DNA from: SABI01 sp963677695 | GTDB lineage: Bacteria > Spirochaetota > Spirochaetia > Sphaerochaetales > Sphaerochaetaceae | Reading direction: 5' to 3' | DNA: 64,000 nucleotides | Assembly (NCBI GenBank): GCA_963677695.2 | Contig: CAXXUJ010000001.1 | Coordinates: 310,001-374,000, forward strand | In this document: piece after piece, positions 32,379 through 41,080 of the stretch | How the letters are laid out: each line of letters opens with the position of its first letter | Numbering within the stretch: the stretch's first letter is position 1 | The notes under the pieces: model-generated | Told to the model about the DNA's origin: nothing | Database searches by the model: none | Seen by the model: only the letters and a program-made list of their open reading frames with translations | Position numbers and translations under genes: made by a program

Positions 32379-32972
32379 ATGAAACTGGTCGTTATAGGGG
32401 CCTCCCTGGGAGGTTATACAGCAATATCAAGAATCCTCGCTGACCTGCCGGACCATTTCTCTCTTCCCATCCTTATCGTTCAGCACATCGGGGCGGTTAA
32501 AGAAAACTCTCTTGCGGAAAGCCTCAGCTGGCATTCCCGCCTGCCTGTAGAAGAAGGAGAGCCGCTTACCCCGATCTTACCAGGCCACGTGTATATAAGC
32601 CCTCCGGAGTATCACATGCTCATTGAAAGAGATTTCACCATCTCGCTCTCTCTTGATGAGAAAGTGAATTACTCCCGTCCTTCAATCGATGTACTGTTCG
32701 AAAGTGCCTCATGTTCATTTCCGGGAGAAGTAATCGGAATACTCCTCACCGGAGCTAACAGCGACGGGGCTCAAGGGATGAAAGCCATTGGAGAATCAGG
32801 GGGAATCACCATAGTGGAATCCCCTGAAAGGGCGGTATGCCCCTTTATGCCGGCCAGCGCAATCAGGTTACGGGAACCTGATCATATAATCCCTCTCGAA
32901 TCAATCGCGGATGTACTTTGCACCATTACAGGAGATGTCTATGAACCACACACAGAACATACTTATAGTTGA
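32379..32972 (+). CDS. cheB: CheB-type methylesterase, catalytic domain only
   Basis: 197-residue protein-glutamate methylesterase/deamidase domain. Triad: Ser9 in IGASLGG, His36 in IVQHIGA, Asp129 in TGANSDGAQGM. The usual N-terminal receiver is absent, so regulation must come from elsewhere; the next gene begins with a receiver. It starts right after the cheR stop, and its last 32 bases overlap the next gene. Confidence 0.9.
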   Translation: MKLVVIGASLGGYTAISRILADLPDHFSLPILIVQHIGAVKENSLAESLSWHSRLPVEEGEPLTPILPGHVYISPPEYHMLIERDFTISLSLDEKVNYSRPSIDVLFESASCSFPGEVIGILLTGANSDGAQGMKAIGESGGITIVESPERAVCPFMPASAIRLREPDHIIPLESIADVLCTITGDVYEPHTEHTYS

Positions 32973-34677
32973 TGACACCCCGGAAAACCTGATCATCCTC
33001 GAGAGAGTACTCCGACGGGTTCCTGCGAATATCATTCAGGCATCAAGCGGCCAGGAAGCACTGAAAGCTGCGTTGAACAATAATCTTGCACTTGCAATCC
33101 TTGATGTTCAGATGCCGGAAATGGACGGGTATGAACTTGCCACCCTCCTGCGAGAACATGAAGATTTTCAGGCACTCCCCATCATTTTCGTCTCTGCTGT
33201 CTACTCCGATGAACAGCATGTGTTCAGAGGATATGAGGCCGGTGCCGTCGATTTCATGGTAAAACCCTTTGATTCGGCACAACTGCTCTCGAAAGTGAAG
33301 GTCTTCCTCGAGCTGAATAAAGCAAATCTGGAATTGCAGAGAAAAGTGGAAGAACTCGCTCTCTCGGAAAGCAGATACCAGACCCTGGTAAAAACCATTC
33401 CTGATATAGTCTTCAGAATAAACGGAAGAGGAGAATTCACATTCATCAACAGTGCCGTGAGAAATCTGGGATACACACCCGAAGAACTGATGTCTAAACC
33501 TTTTTCCTCAATCGTCCACCCCTCTGACCTTGAGACTTTGAACCGGACACTCCTTCCTGATGCAGAGCACACGAGTCTTTCCTTTGGACCTGCAGAGCCG
33601 CCTGATCAGAAACCCTTGAACGACCTGGTTCACCTGGAACTGAGGCTGTTATCAAAACCACAGATCAAAGATGACAGGGAAGAATCAGACCCTGAGATAT
33701 ATGTGAACGGGAGGCGGGTCATCTCAGGGGAGATTTCTCTTTCGTCACTCTTCCAGCAATTTCCTGACAGACGGGAAAAAGCTCTCCTCAGCATTGTCGG
33801 GGTGATACACGATATCACCGAAAGGAAAAAAACTGAGAAGGAACTCAGCCTCTACCGGGAGCACCTTGAGCATCTCGTCGAAGAGAGAACAACAAAACTC
33901 ATGGAGGAGATAGAGGAAAGGAAGAAATCAGAGCAGAAACGGCAGCAGCTGGAATCAATGCTTATGCAGCAGCAGCGCCTTGAATCGATCGGAACCCTTG
34001 CAGGCGGAGTGGCCCATGAGATCAATAACCCGATAAACGGAATCATGAATTATGCGCAGCTCATAGTGGATACTCAATGCAATGAGGAGATCACTCAATT
34101 CAGTCAGGCTATCATTGAGGAGACTGAGCGGGTTGCCAGGATCGTTCAGAATCTTCTTCAGTTTGCCAGAACGGATCAGGGTGTAGGAATAGAAAAGGCC
34201 TCCCCGTCGGAAATGGTGGAGTATGTGATATCCCTCGTTAAAACCATCATGAGACATGATCAGATCACTCTTATCATCGATGAAAACAGTACAGACCTTC
34301 CTAAAATATCCTGTCGGAGAAACGAAATCGAACAGGTACTGATGAATCTCTTAACGAATGCATGTGATTCCCTGAATACCAGGTACCCTGCATATGATGA
34401 GGATAAAGTCATCCAGATCTCTGCCGAAACCGGCAGTCTCTCTGGAAATCCTTCCATTGTGTTCTGTGTAGAAGATCATGGTATGGGAATAGAAGAAGAA
34501 ACATTGCAGCATATTTTCGAGCCTTTTTTTACCACGAAAGACAGAACCAAGGGGACCGGCCTCGGACTCTCCATCAGCCATGGGATTGTAACAAAACATC
34601 ATGGTCAATTAAGGGTCGAAACAAAGCCTGGTCAGTTTACGAGGTTCTATCTGGAACTGCCGGTCGAACAGGAATGA
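32941..34677 (+). CDS. Receiver-PAS-histidine kinase
   Basis: 578 residues, cytoplasmic. Receiver at about 8-125 (QNILIVDDTPENL; LDVQMPEMDGYE), a PAS domain from about 145 with an insertion of some 50 residues, coiled linker, HisKA with His359 in GGVAHEINNPINGI, ATPase ending EPFFTTKDRTKGTGLGLSI. Start chosen at 32941 (AGGAG seven bases before it), which overlaps the cheB end. The N-terminal receiver probably takes phosphate from one of the hybrid kinases and tunes this kinase. The output partner is not obvious. Confidence 0.88.
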   Translation: MNHTQNILIVDDTPENLIILERVLRRVPANIIQASSGQEALKAALNNNLALAILDVQMPEMDGYELATLLREHEDFQALPIIFVSAVYSDEQHVFRGYEAGAVDFMVKPFDSAQLLSKVKVFLELNKANLELQRKVEELALSESRYQTLVKTIPDIVFRINGRGEFTFINSAVRNLGYTPEELMSKPFSSIVHPSDLETLNRTLLPDAEHTSLSFGPAEPPDQKPLNDLVHLELRLLSKPQIKDDREESDPEIYVNGRRVISGEISLSSLFQQFPDRREKALLSIVGVIHDITERKKTEKELSLYREHLEHLVEERTTKLMEEIEERKKSEQKRQQLESMLMQQQRLESIGTLAGGVAHEINNPINGIMNYAQLIVDTQCNEEITQFSQAIIEETERVARIVQNLLQFARTDQGVGIEKASPSEMVEYVISLVKTIMRHDQITLIIDENSTDLPKISCRRNEIEQVLMNLLTNACDSLNTRYPAYDEDKVIQISAETGSLSGNPSIVFCVEDHGMGIEEETLQHIFEPFFTTKDRTKGTGLGLSISHGIVTKHHGQLRVETKPGQFTRFYLELPVEQE

Positions 34678-34691
34678 GTGAGGAGGAGCGC

Positions 34692-34721
34692 ATGAATAAT
34701 TACAGGAGGATAGCTGTATGA
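34692..34721 (+). CDS. Possible 9-codon leader peptide
   Basis: MNNYRRIAV then TGA. It has AGGAGGAGCGC just upstream, contains the ribosome-binding site of the next gene (AGGAGGA), and its stop overlaps that gene's ATG by 3 bases. The layout suits translational coupling, but such a short frame could be chance. Confidence 0.3.
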   Translation: MNNYRRIAV

Positions 34722-35248
34722 TCATACGAAAATGCAGTATCTGTAATAAAGAATTGGGACCGCCGATTGAAATGGGGATTCCGGAGGTGGTCACCTCTCA
34801 TGGGATCTGCAGGACATGTCTTAACGAGTACATAAAGGGTTCAGGCATTTCTCTGGAAGCTTTCCTTGATAAGCTTCCAGCCCCCGTTTTTGTTGTGAAT
34901 GGTGAGGGGAGAATTCAGAAGGCGAACAGCAAAGCAAAGGAAATCGTGTCAAAAGATGTAGATGAGATTGAAGGATTTCTCGGTGGTGAGGTCTTCCAGT
35001 GTCACTATTCAACGCTCCCAGGCGGCTGCGGTCAGACTGTGCACTGTAAAAGCTGTGCTATCAGGAATACCGTGATGAAAACCTTTGAGACGGGAATTGC
35101 ATGCATACGGGTTCCTGCCTGCCAGGACCTTGACACTTTTACCGGGGTACGAACGATCAGATTTCTTATTTCGACCGAAATTGCGGACGATGTCGTTCTT
35201 CTTTTCATAGATGATGTACAGCCGATGGGAGAAGCTCAAACGGAATAA
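34718..35248 (+). CDS. Small zinc-finger/PAS protein with cysteine cluster
   Basis: 176 residues, soluble. N-terminal CxxC pairs (CSICNKE at 6-9 and CRTCLNEY) probably form a zinc site. A PAS-like domain starts about 45 (LEAFLDKLPAPVFVVNGEGRI) and holds a cysteine group, CHYSTLPGGCGQTVHCKSC, of a kind seen in some PAS sensor families. No kinase or other output domain. It may sense redox, metal or nitric oxide and act on the neighbouring kinases (inference). It is 40 bases after the receiver-PAS-kinase gene. Confidence 0.65.
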   Translation: MIIRKCSICNKELGPPIEMGIPEVVTSHGICRTCLNEYIKGSGISLEAFLDKLPAPVFVVNGEGRIQKANSKAKEIVSKDVDEIEGFLGGEVFQCHYSTLPGGCGQTVHCKSCAIRNTVMKTFETGIACIRVPACQDLDTFTGVRTIRFLISTEIADDVVLLFIDDVQPMGEAQTE

Positions 35249-35336
35249 GACGAAAAGAAATGCTTCCTTCCTCTCGACTTTCAGGACTTTCTCACCAATG
35301 CTGCTGCGCTGTACACGAAAGGGAAGGTGGGGGATA

Positions 35337-35376
35337 GAGTCTCTTCAACACTGGGGGCGCCCCATCAGAGATACTC
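35337..35376. terminator. Hairpin between the Che-type operon and the second kinase operon
   Basis: Nested arms GAGT..TCT / AGA..ACTC and CTGGGG / CCCCATCAG, with the GC-rich centre GGGGGCGCCCC. No T-run follows, so terminator function is uncertain. Confidence 0.35.
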
Positions 35377-35429
35377 TCCTTGAATCGTGATCATCAACCA
35401 GAATCCCCGTAAAAATTTCATACGGCAAT

Positions 35430-35458
35430 TGTATTCAGAAAACTTGTACACTATACTG
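35430..35458 (+). promoter_or_regulatory. Promoter for the second kinase/GGDEF operon
   Basis: TTGTAT (35430-35435), 17 bases, TATACT (35453-35458), 52 bases before the start at 35510. Nearly the same boxes and spacing as the promoter at 25354. Confidence 0.6.
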
Positions 35459-35509
35459 ACTGAAGAAAAGAAGTACACTTAGTTGTTTTCACAAAATTTG
35501 AGGTCGTGT

Positions 35510-38251
35510 ATGGAAAAGTCTAAGCCAAAGAAACAAAACAGCCTGAAAAAGCAGTTCACGTCAGTTGTAGCTATTTTTGTCAGTATCACAATTCTTATTT
35601 TTATCCTGAGCGCAATGTCTGCCGCATTTCTTAACTCTGCCCGAGTATTCGTGCAGGGAGAAGGTATCTGGGCAAAAGCTCAGAAAAATGCGTTTATAAG
35701 TCTCTATCGCTATACCTACTCTCGGGATTCGAAAGATTTTAATGCCTATGAAACCTCCATGTCGGTAATCAAGGACCATAAAACGGGAAGAGATGCCCTT
35801 CTTCAGGACACCACCGACTGGAAAACAGGTTTCGAAAGCTTCGAAAGAGCCGGGTATGAAAAGGCAGACCTTATGTTTTCAAATCCCACGATCAGGTATT
35901 TTCATTCATTTCCTTACATGCGTGAGGCGATCTCGGTATGGACGAAAACAGATGCCTTGGTGAGTGAGATAAGCGCCCTTGCGAATGAAGTGAAGGAAAC
36001 CTGCAATTCAACCATCACTACAGACGCTCTGGACACCCTCCGTTTACGCCTTATCACCATGAATAACGATTTATCAGCACTGGAAAAGGACTTCTCTCAT
36101 GCTGTCCGAGAGGCAGCGACATGGCTGATGCGTCTCTTTTCATGGACCATCTTCATTATTCTCGTTGTCGCCCTTGGAATGGGATTATTCATAAGCAGAA
36201 AAATAATAAATGGAATAAATAGAACCGTTGAAAACGAACGAATGGCTCTTATCAAATCTGCGGAGCTCGAACGCGAGGCGAATGCCGCTAAGTCGATTTT
36301 CATTGCAACCATGAGCCATGAAATAAGGACACCCATGAATGCCATCCTGGGCATGACTGACCTTCTGAAGGACACCCATCTGACAACCGAGCAATTGGGA
36401 TTCGTTAAAACCATTCATTCCTCTGGAATAGCCCTCCTCGATATAATCAACGATATACTTGATTTCTCGAAGGTGGAATCAGGGAGGCTTGAACTCGAAC
36501 ATATCAGCTTCAATATGGAGTATATGGTCAATGAGATTATCACCCTTCTTGATATGAGAGCTTCTGAGAAAAATCTTGAACTTATAGTTGACTACGGTCC
36601 TGACTGCCCTCAATACGTGAAAAGCGATCCCGGAAGAATTCGACAGGTACTGATTAACCTCCTCGGAAACGCAATCAAGTTCACACAGAAGGGACATGTC
36701 CTGCTCAAAGTCCGGCAGAAAGTGGACGAAAGGGGAAACACTGTCCTCCATTTCACCGTGGAGGATACAGGAATAGGCATATCTGCGAAGGATCAGGAGA
36801 AACTTTTCAATGCCTTCGTACAGGTGGACACGGGTACCGATAGAAAATACGAAGGTACCGGTTTAGGCCTTGCCATCAGTAAAAGGCTTGTAACGCTCCT
36901 TCAGGGAACCATCTCTGTCGAAAGCCGGCAAGGACACGGTTCCCGATTCCATGTGAGTATACCGGTTGAGACTGCAGAGGAACAGTCACGATTGAACCGC
37001 GCAGACCTGGAAGGAATAAAGATTCTCGTAGTAGATGACTACGAAGCAAACCGCAGAGTATTTGAAGGGCAGTTAAGGGCCTTTGGGATGCAGGTGGAAT
37101 CAGTTTCCGGAGGAAAGGAAGCTCTGGAGAGCCTGCATAAAGCTACGGAAGAAGGCAACGAGTTTGATATCATACTGACCGACCAGAATATGCCGGAAAT
37201 GGATGGATACACTCTCACAAGGCTGATTAAAAAAGATCGACAGATATCTTCTTCAGTTGTTGTGGTGACCTCCTCGGGACATCGTGGGAACGGACAGACA
37301 TTCAAAGAGGCGGGAGCCTCTGGATATCTTGTAAAACCGGTAGATAGAAATACGCTTCATGATCTGCTTGCGAAAGTTCTTGGTATCAGGGGAATTTCTG
37401 ACGCCCCGTTCATTACCCAGAATCTTCTTGACCATGAATTCAGGGAAGCGAAAGAACTGAGCAGCACTCATTTCTCAGGGAAGGTGCTGGTTGCCGAAGA
37501 TACTCAGGCAAATGTTGTCGTGATACGAACACTGCTGTATAGACTAGGTTTGAGCGTTGTTATCGCAAACGACGGGAAAGAAGCCGTCGACCTTCATCAG
37601 AACGAGGATTTCGATCTGATTTTCATGGACCTTCGTATGCCTCACATGGATGGCATTGAAGCAACGAAGATTATCAGGAAGCGGGAACAATCAACCGGAG
37701 ACCATGTCCCGATCATAGCGCTGACTGCAGATGTGGTCCCTCAGACCAAGAGGGATACACGAGCTGCGGGAATAGATTCCTTTGTGATCAAACCGTTCAA
37801 CAGAGAGGAGATTATTGCGATGCTCTCTGAATATCTGCCGGATCATGGCAGAGTGAATACCGTTTCCGGCAAGGAGCCTTCCACATCCTCAGTTCAAAGG
37901 GGTCAGGAACATGAGAAGAATTCGATCTCACCGGATCAGATATCACGGATGAAAATGGAACTCGAAGAAGATTTTGAAACGTTCATGGAAGCGTATCTTT
38001 CAGGGACGCGGGAATCCATCGCGCTAATGAGGTCAAGTCTTCTCAGTGAAGACTTTGAATCTCTCCAGAGAGCCGCTCACAGCATTAAATCCTCAAGTTT
38101 GAATGCAGGAGCTGTCGAGGTATCGGAGCGAGCAGGAAATATTGAACATGAAGTCAGAGAGAACAGTCTGGTAGATCCTGATCAACAGATCAGCGATATC
38201 GAACGTGCGTTCAAACTGTTTGAGCAATTCATATCAAGCGGGAGAGCGTAA
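35510..38251 (+). CDS. Hybrid histidine kinase: sensor, HisKA, ATPase, two receivers, Hpt
   Basis: 913 residues, paralogue of the kinase at 22138 but without PAS. TM1 about 20-40, periplasmic helical region, TM2 about 208-229, HisKA with His270 in MSHEIRTPMNAI, ATPase (KYEGTGLGLAISKRL), receiver 1 from about 510 (ILVVDDYEANRRVF), receiver 2 from about 665 (KVLVAEDTQANVVVI), and a C-terminal Hpt with AHSIKSSSLNAG. The DYEANR / DYETNR and SIKSSSLNAG blocks are shared with the paralogue. The start at 35510 (ATG) is favoured over an upstream TTG. The response regulator-GGDEF gene follows after 3 bases. Confidence 0.92.
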   Translation: MEKSKPKKQNSLKKQFTSVVAIFVSITILIFILSAMSAAFLNSARVFVQGEGIWAKAQKNAFISLYRYTYSRDSKDFNAYETSMSVIKDHKTGRDALLQDTTDWKTGFESFERAGYEKADLMFSNPTIRYFHSFPYMREAISVWTKTDALVSEISALANEVKETCNSTITTDALDTLRLRLITMNNDLSALEKDFSHAVREAATWLMRLFSWTIFIILVVALGMGLFISRKIINGINRTVENERMALIKSAELEREANAAKSIFIATMSHEIRTPMNAILGMTDLLKDTHLTTEQLGFVKTIHSSGIALLDIINDILDFSKVESGRLELEHISFNMEYMVNEIITLLDMRASEKNLELIVDYGPDCPQYVKSDPGRIRQVLINLLGNAIKFTQKGHVLLKVRQKVDERGNTVLHFTVEDTGIGISAKDQEKLFNAFVQVDTGTDRKYEGTGLGLAISKRLVTLLQGTISVESRQGHGSRFHVSIPVETAEEQSRLNRADLEGIKILVVDDYEANRRVFEGQLRAFGMQVESVSGGKEALESLHKATEEGNEFDIILTDQNMPEMDGYTLTRLIKKDRQISSSVVVVTSSGHRGNGQTFKEAGASGYLVKPVDRNTLHDLLAKVLGIRGISDAPFITQNLLDHEFREAKELSSTHFSGKVLVAEDTQANVVVIRTLLYRLGLSVVIANDGKEAVDLHQNEDFDLIFMDLRMPHMDGIEATKIIRKREQSTGDHVPIIALTADVVPQTKRDTRAAGIDSFVIKPFNREEIIAMLSEYLPDHGRVNTVSGKEPSTSSVQRGQEHEKNSISPDQISRMKMELEEDFETFMEAYLSGTRESIALMRSSLLSEDFESLQRAAHSIKSSSLNAGAVEVSERAGNIEHEVRENSLVDPDQQISDIERAFKLFEQFISSGRA

Positions 38252-38254
38252 CGC

Positions 38255-39184
38255 ATGCATATACTGATAGTCGATGATACCTTAAGCGATAGAATTGTAT
38301 TAAAATCCTATCTCAAGAAAATGGGGCATGAAATAACCGATGTGGGAAACGGAACCTCCGCTATCAATTACGTCAGAGATCACTACGGAGCATTAGATCT
38401 TATCATCATGGATGTCCTGATGCCCGAAATGGATGGACATGAAGCGGCGCGGCATATCCGTCTCATGGAAAACGATGAGTGGATTCCCATTATTTTTCTC
38501 AGCGGACAGACTGACGACAGGGACCTTGCAGCAGGAATTGATGCCGGTGGGGACGACTACCTCTTCAAACCGGTGAATAAAACCATTCTTCAGGCAAAAA
38601 TCTATGCGATGCAGCGTATTTCTGTTCTGAGAAAGAACCTTGCGGAGAGTGTGAGACAACTTGAACTCATCTCTCAGCAGGACGGTCTTACCGGTGCCGC
38701 AAACAGGAGGCATCTTGATTCAAGACTCGAGCAGGATTTCAAAAAAGCACAACGCGATAAAACCCCGCTCTCTTTCTGTATGATCGATGTTGACCATTTT
38801 AAACATTTCAATGACTCTTTCGGGCATCTTGCCGGGGATGAATGTCTGAAAATGATTGTTTCAGTTATCAGGAAAGTTCTGAGATACCCCGATGATCTGG
38901 TGGCACGCTACGGAGGGGAAGAGTTCTGCTGCCTACTTCCTGACACACCGAAGAATGCCGCTGTTCAGCTTGCTGAAACTATGAGATCTCACATTCAAAA
39001 GACCCTGATTACGCATAAAATTGCGGGAAAACCTGCCTCAGCTACGGTTAGTATAGGTGTGTCCACAATGATCCCGAAAGAGTACGATACGGTAAAAATG
39101 CTTATAAGACAGTCTGACACTGCTCTGTATGAGGCAAAAAGTACAGGACGTAATCAGGTAAAAGTGTATAGAGAAGAGAGCTGA
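38255..39184 (+). CDS. Response regulator with GGDEF domain, degenerate I-site
   Basis: 309 residues, aligned without gaps to the 21215 protein through the active site. Receiver Asp53; GGEEF at 220-224. At the inhibitory-site position 211-214 it reads YPDD, with the Arg shifted to 210, so product inhibition may be weak or lost. Predicted diguanylate cyclase receiving phosphate from the Hpt of the preceding kinase. Immediately after its stop lies a vapB remnant. Confidence 0.9.
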   Translation: MHILIVDDTLSDRIVLKSYLKKMGHEITDVGNGTSAINYVRDHYGALDLIIMDVLMPEMDGHEAARHIRLMENDEWIPIIFLSGQTDDRDLAAGIDAGGDDYLFKPVNKTILQAKIYAMQRISVLRKNLAESVRQLELISQQDGLTGAANRRHLDSRLEQDFKKAQRDKTPLSFCMIDVDHFKHFNDSFGHLAGDECLKMIVSVIRKVLRYPDDLVARYGGEEFCCLLPDTPKNAAVQLAETMRSHIQKTLITHKIAGKPASATVSIGVSTMIPKEYDTVKMLIRQSDTALYEAKSTGRNQVKVYREES

Positions 39185-39192
39185 GATCTATA

Positions 39193-39296
39193 CTACCGTT
39201 CATTCAGTTCGTTCCTGCCAGAGTTCCGTCCGCTTCGCAGATACTGGAGAGATCATTCATCAGCTGCTCGTATTCTACACCCTTCTTTTCTTTCCG
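39193..39296 (-). pseudogene. vapB antitoxin C-terminal remnant
   Basis: Matches the last about 35 codons of the antitoxin gene at 20415-20642, for example EKKGVEY and CEA. A one-base deletion after the CEA codons shifts the frame; the remaining bases still match through the old stop. No N-terminus or toxin gene is here. Confidence 0.7.
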
Positions 39297-39358
39297 AATG
39301 ATCTTTCAGGTTCTCCTTGTACGAGGCTACTTGAATGTGCTGCACGAATATAATCCGT

Positions 39359-40738
39359 TCATAGAAGATCTGCAATATACTCGATCATTTTTTCGATCTC
39401 AAACAACGGGAGTCCGATAAGAAAACTTTTTAGTTCGTCAATATCTTCCCCGAATTGAACTTTATGGGTAATGGCAGCAACCTTTTCCTTTCTCGCCATA
39501 AGATCGAACTTCAATACATACTCAGGTCTTCTGATAGCGATATACGTCCAAAGTGATTTTATTTTCCCCGTTTTTCCGGCTTTTACTATAATAGGAAGGA
39601 TCATGCCGCCATGAGAATAAATGAAATCTACTTCAGCAGCTCCCTTTCTTTTATTATTCAACCAGTAGTACAGCTCGGAAGTCAGCACATTCGCATCGAT
39701 ATGTTTGAGATGCTGGGCGATGAACTGTTCTGTCATGGAGCCTTTCGTCTGTAATGTTTCTGATGTCAGATTGAAGATATCATCCCATCTTGTTCCAAGC
39801 ATCGCATTGTATAGACCGATATCAAGAAAAAACAGTTTCATGACTGACGGGTCTGTACCCGCAGAAAGAGGAAGCCCATTACAATGCGTGTATGTCGTTT
39901 TGATGATGACTCCCGCTTTTGCAAGCAGATCAATCGCAGACTTCACTCTTCCCGAGTGCACGGCGGAGACCTCTGAGAATATAACCTTCTCTCCGAGATG
40001 TGCGGCAGTGTATTCAAAGACATCAGAAACCCGTGAAAATTCCTTGCCAGTGGCATATTTTGGAATATCATCCCTATACGATTGGAGGATAGCATTGTGG
40101 ATATCCCTGACTTCCTTATGATCCCCTTTTTCCACCCAGCTTCGTACGGCCTCAGGCATTCCCCCGGTATAATAATATTCCTTCAGGAGACCTGCGCCAT
40201 AATCCAACCAGGAGACATCACTCTCATCTCGAAGAGTTCTCCCTTCCCACTGTTGGAGAAAGATTTCTTCACCCTTTGCACGGAGGAATTCACTGAATGT
40301 CATAGGACCCAGCTGAAGATACTGAACTCTGCCGACCGGCATAGAGAATTTTGCTGCATTCATCGCAACTTCCAACAGGGAACCAGCTGCGATTACCCTC
40401 AGATGAGGTATTTTCTCGTAGAAATATCGTAATCGGTTGATGACTCTAGGCTGAGCCTGAACTTCATCAAAGAATATGAGTGAGGAGTCTGAAATCTTTT
40501 CACCGCTCACAAGCTCGATTTCCTGGATGACCTTCTTGATGGTGAAAGATGTATCATTCTCCATCTGTCTGAGTTTAACTGTCTCGAAGTCAAGCTCGAT
40601 GAGGTGAATCTGATTTTTCCGGCAGAACATGCGGACTAACGTCGACTTGCCGACTTGACGTGCTCCGCGAAGAATCAACGGTTTAGAGTTCGGGTTTCTA
40701 TACCATGTATCAAGAAATTGAAGTGCTTTTCGATCCAT
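39359..40738 (-). CDS. AAA ATPase with DUF4143 domain (second of three)
   Basis: 459 residues. Walker A GARQVGKS at 25-32, Walker B SLIFFDEVQ, then RVIAAGSLLE and the GRVQYLQLGPMTFSEFL loop. The C-terminal half has the DUF4143 winged helix (YTAAHLGEKVIFSEVS) and a nuclease-like GAAEVDFIYSHGG...IIVKAGKTGK stretch with Asp and Lys, though the usual Glu before VKAG is Ile. Function of the family is not established. Divergent from the related gene at 41081, with tandem repeats between them. Confidence 0.88.
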   Translation of the reverse strand: MDRKALQFLDTWYRNPNSKPLILRGARQVGKSTLVRMFCRKNQIHLIELDFETVKLRQMENDTSFTIKKVIQEIELVSGEKISDSSLIFFDEVQAQPRVINRLRYFYEKIPHLRVIAAGSLLEVAMNAAKFSMPVGRVQYLQLGPMTFSEFLRAKGEEIFLQQWEGRTLRDESDVSWLDYGAGLLKEYYYTGGMPEAVRSWVEKGDHKEVRDIHNAILQSYRDDIPKYATGKEFSRVSDVFEYTAAHLGEKVIFSEVSAVHSGRVKSAIDLLAKAGVIIKTTYTHCNGLPLSAGTDPSVMKLFFLDIGLYNAMLGTRWDDIFNLTSETLQTKGSMTEQFIAQHLKHIDANVLTSELYYWLNNKRKGAAEVDFIYSHGGMILPIIVKAGKTGKIKSLWTYIAIRRPEYVLKFDLMARKEKVAAITHKVQFGEDIDELKSFLIGLPLFEIEKMIEYIADLL

Positions 40739-41080
40739 ATATACACTATACTGCAGAAATACTAAATCAGCAACCTGTTTCAGCTTTCTATTACCATATC
40801 AGCAACCTGTTTCAGCTTTCTATTACCATATCAGCAACCTGTTTTAGATTTTTATTACCAAATCAGCAACCTATTTTGGTAAACATGTATAAAAATACGC
40901 GTAGACAAATGAAGCTCCCCGCCCCAAGGGAGGGGTATCCATCATCTCATCAAGAAATTTTTAATTGATCGGTGAAAGGAATGTAAGAGGTATATGAGGT
41001 GCTGCATACATCAAGAGTCCTACACTGCTCTTGACATACCCTTCTTTCTGTGAGTTACTGTACGAAAGAGGGGGTTATTT
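40739..41080. other. Region between divergent ATPase genes
   Basis: 342 bases. Holds the 32-base tandem repeats (40766-40885) and the segment 40966-41075 that is repeated in degenerate form at 20830-20945. No gene is supported. Confidence 0.6.
40766..40885. repeat. 32-base direct tandem repeats, 3.7 copies
   Basis: Copies begin at 40766, 40798, 40830 and 40862. Each starts ATCAGCAACCT[G/A]TTT; the first two are identical over 32 bases and the last is cut short. There are no variable spacers, so this is not CRISPR. Lies 28 bases upstream of the 39359-40738 gene start. The 18-base core also occurs once at 19294-19311. Confidence 0.85.

Noticed and set aside
32379..35248. A chemotaxis operon
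   Set aside because: There is no chemoreceptor, CheA, CheW or CheY-only gene; CheR and CheB occur among hybrid kinases instead.
21215..39184. Simple inverted duplication of a whole kinase/GGDEF/vapB block
   Set aside because: The kinases differ in domain content (PAS present in one only) and the vapB remnant has the wrong relative orientation, so a single recent inversion-duplication does not fit.
40766..40885. CRISPR array
   Set aside because: The units are contiguous 32-base repeats with no variable spacers and no cas genes are present.
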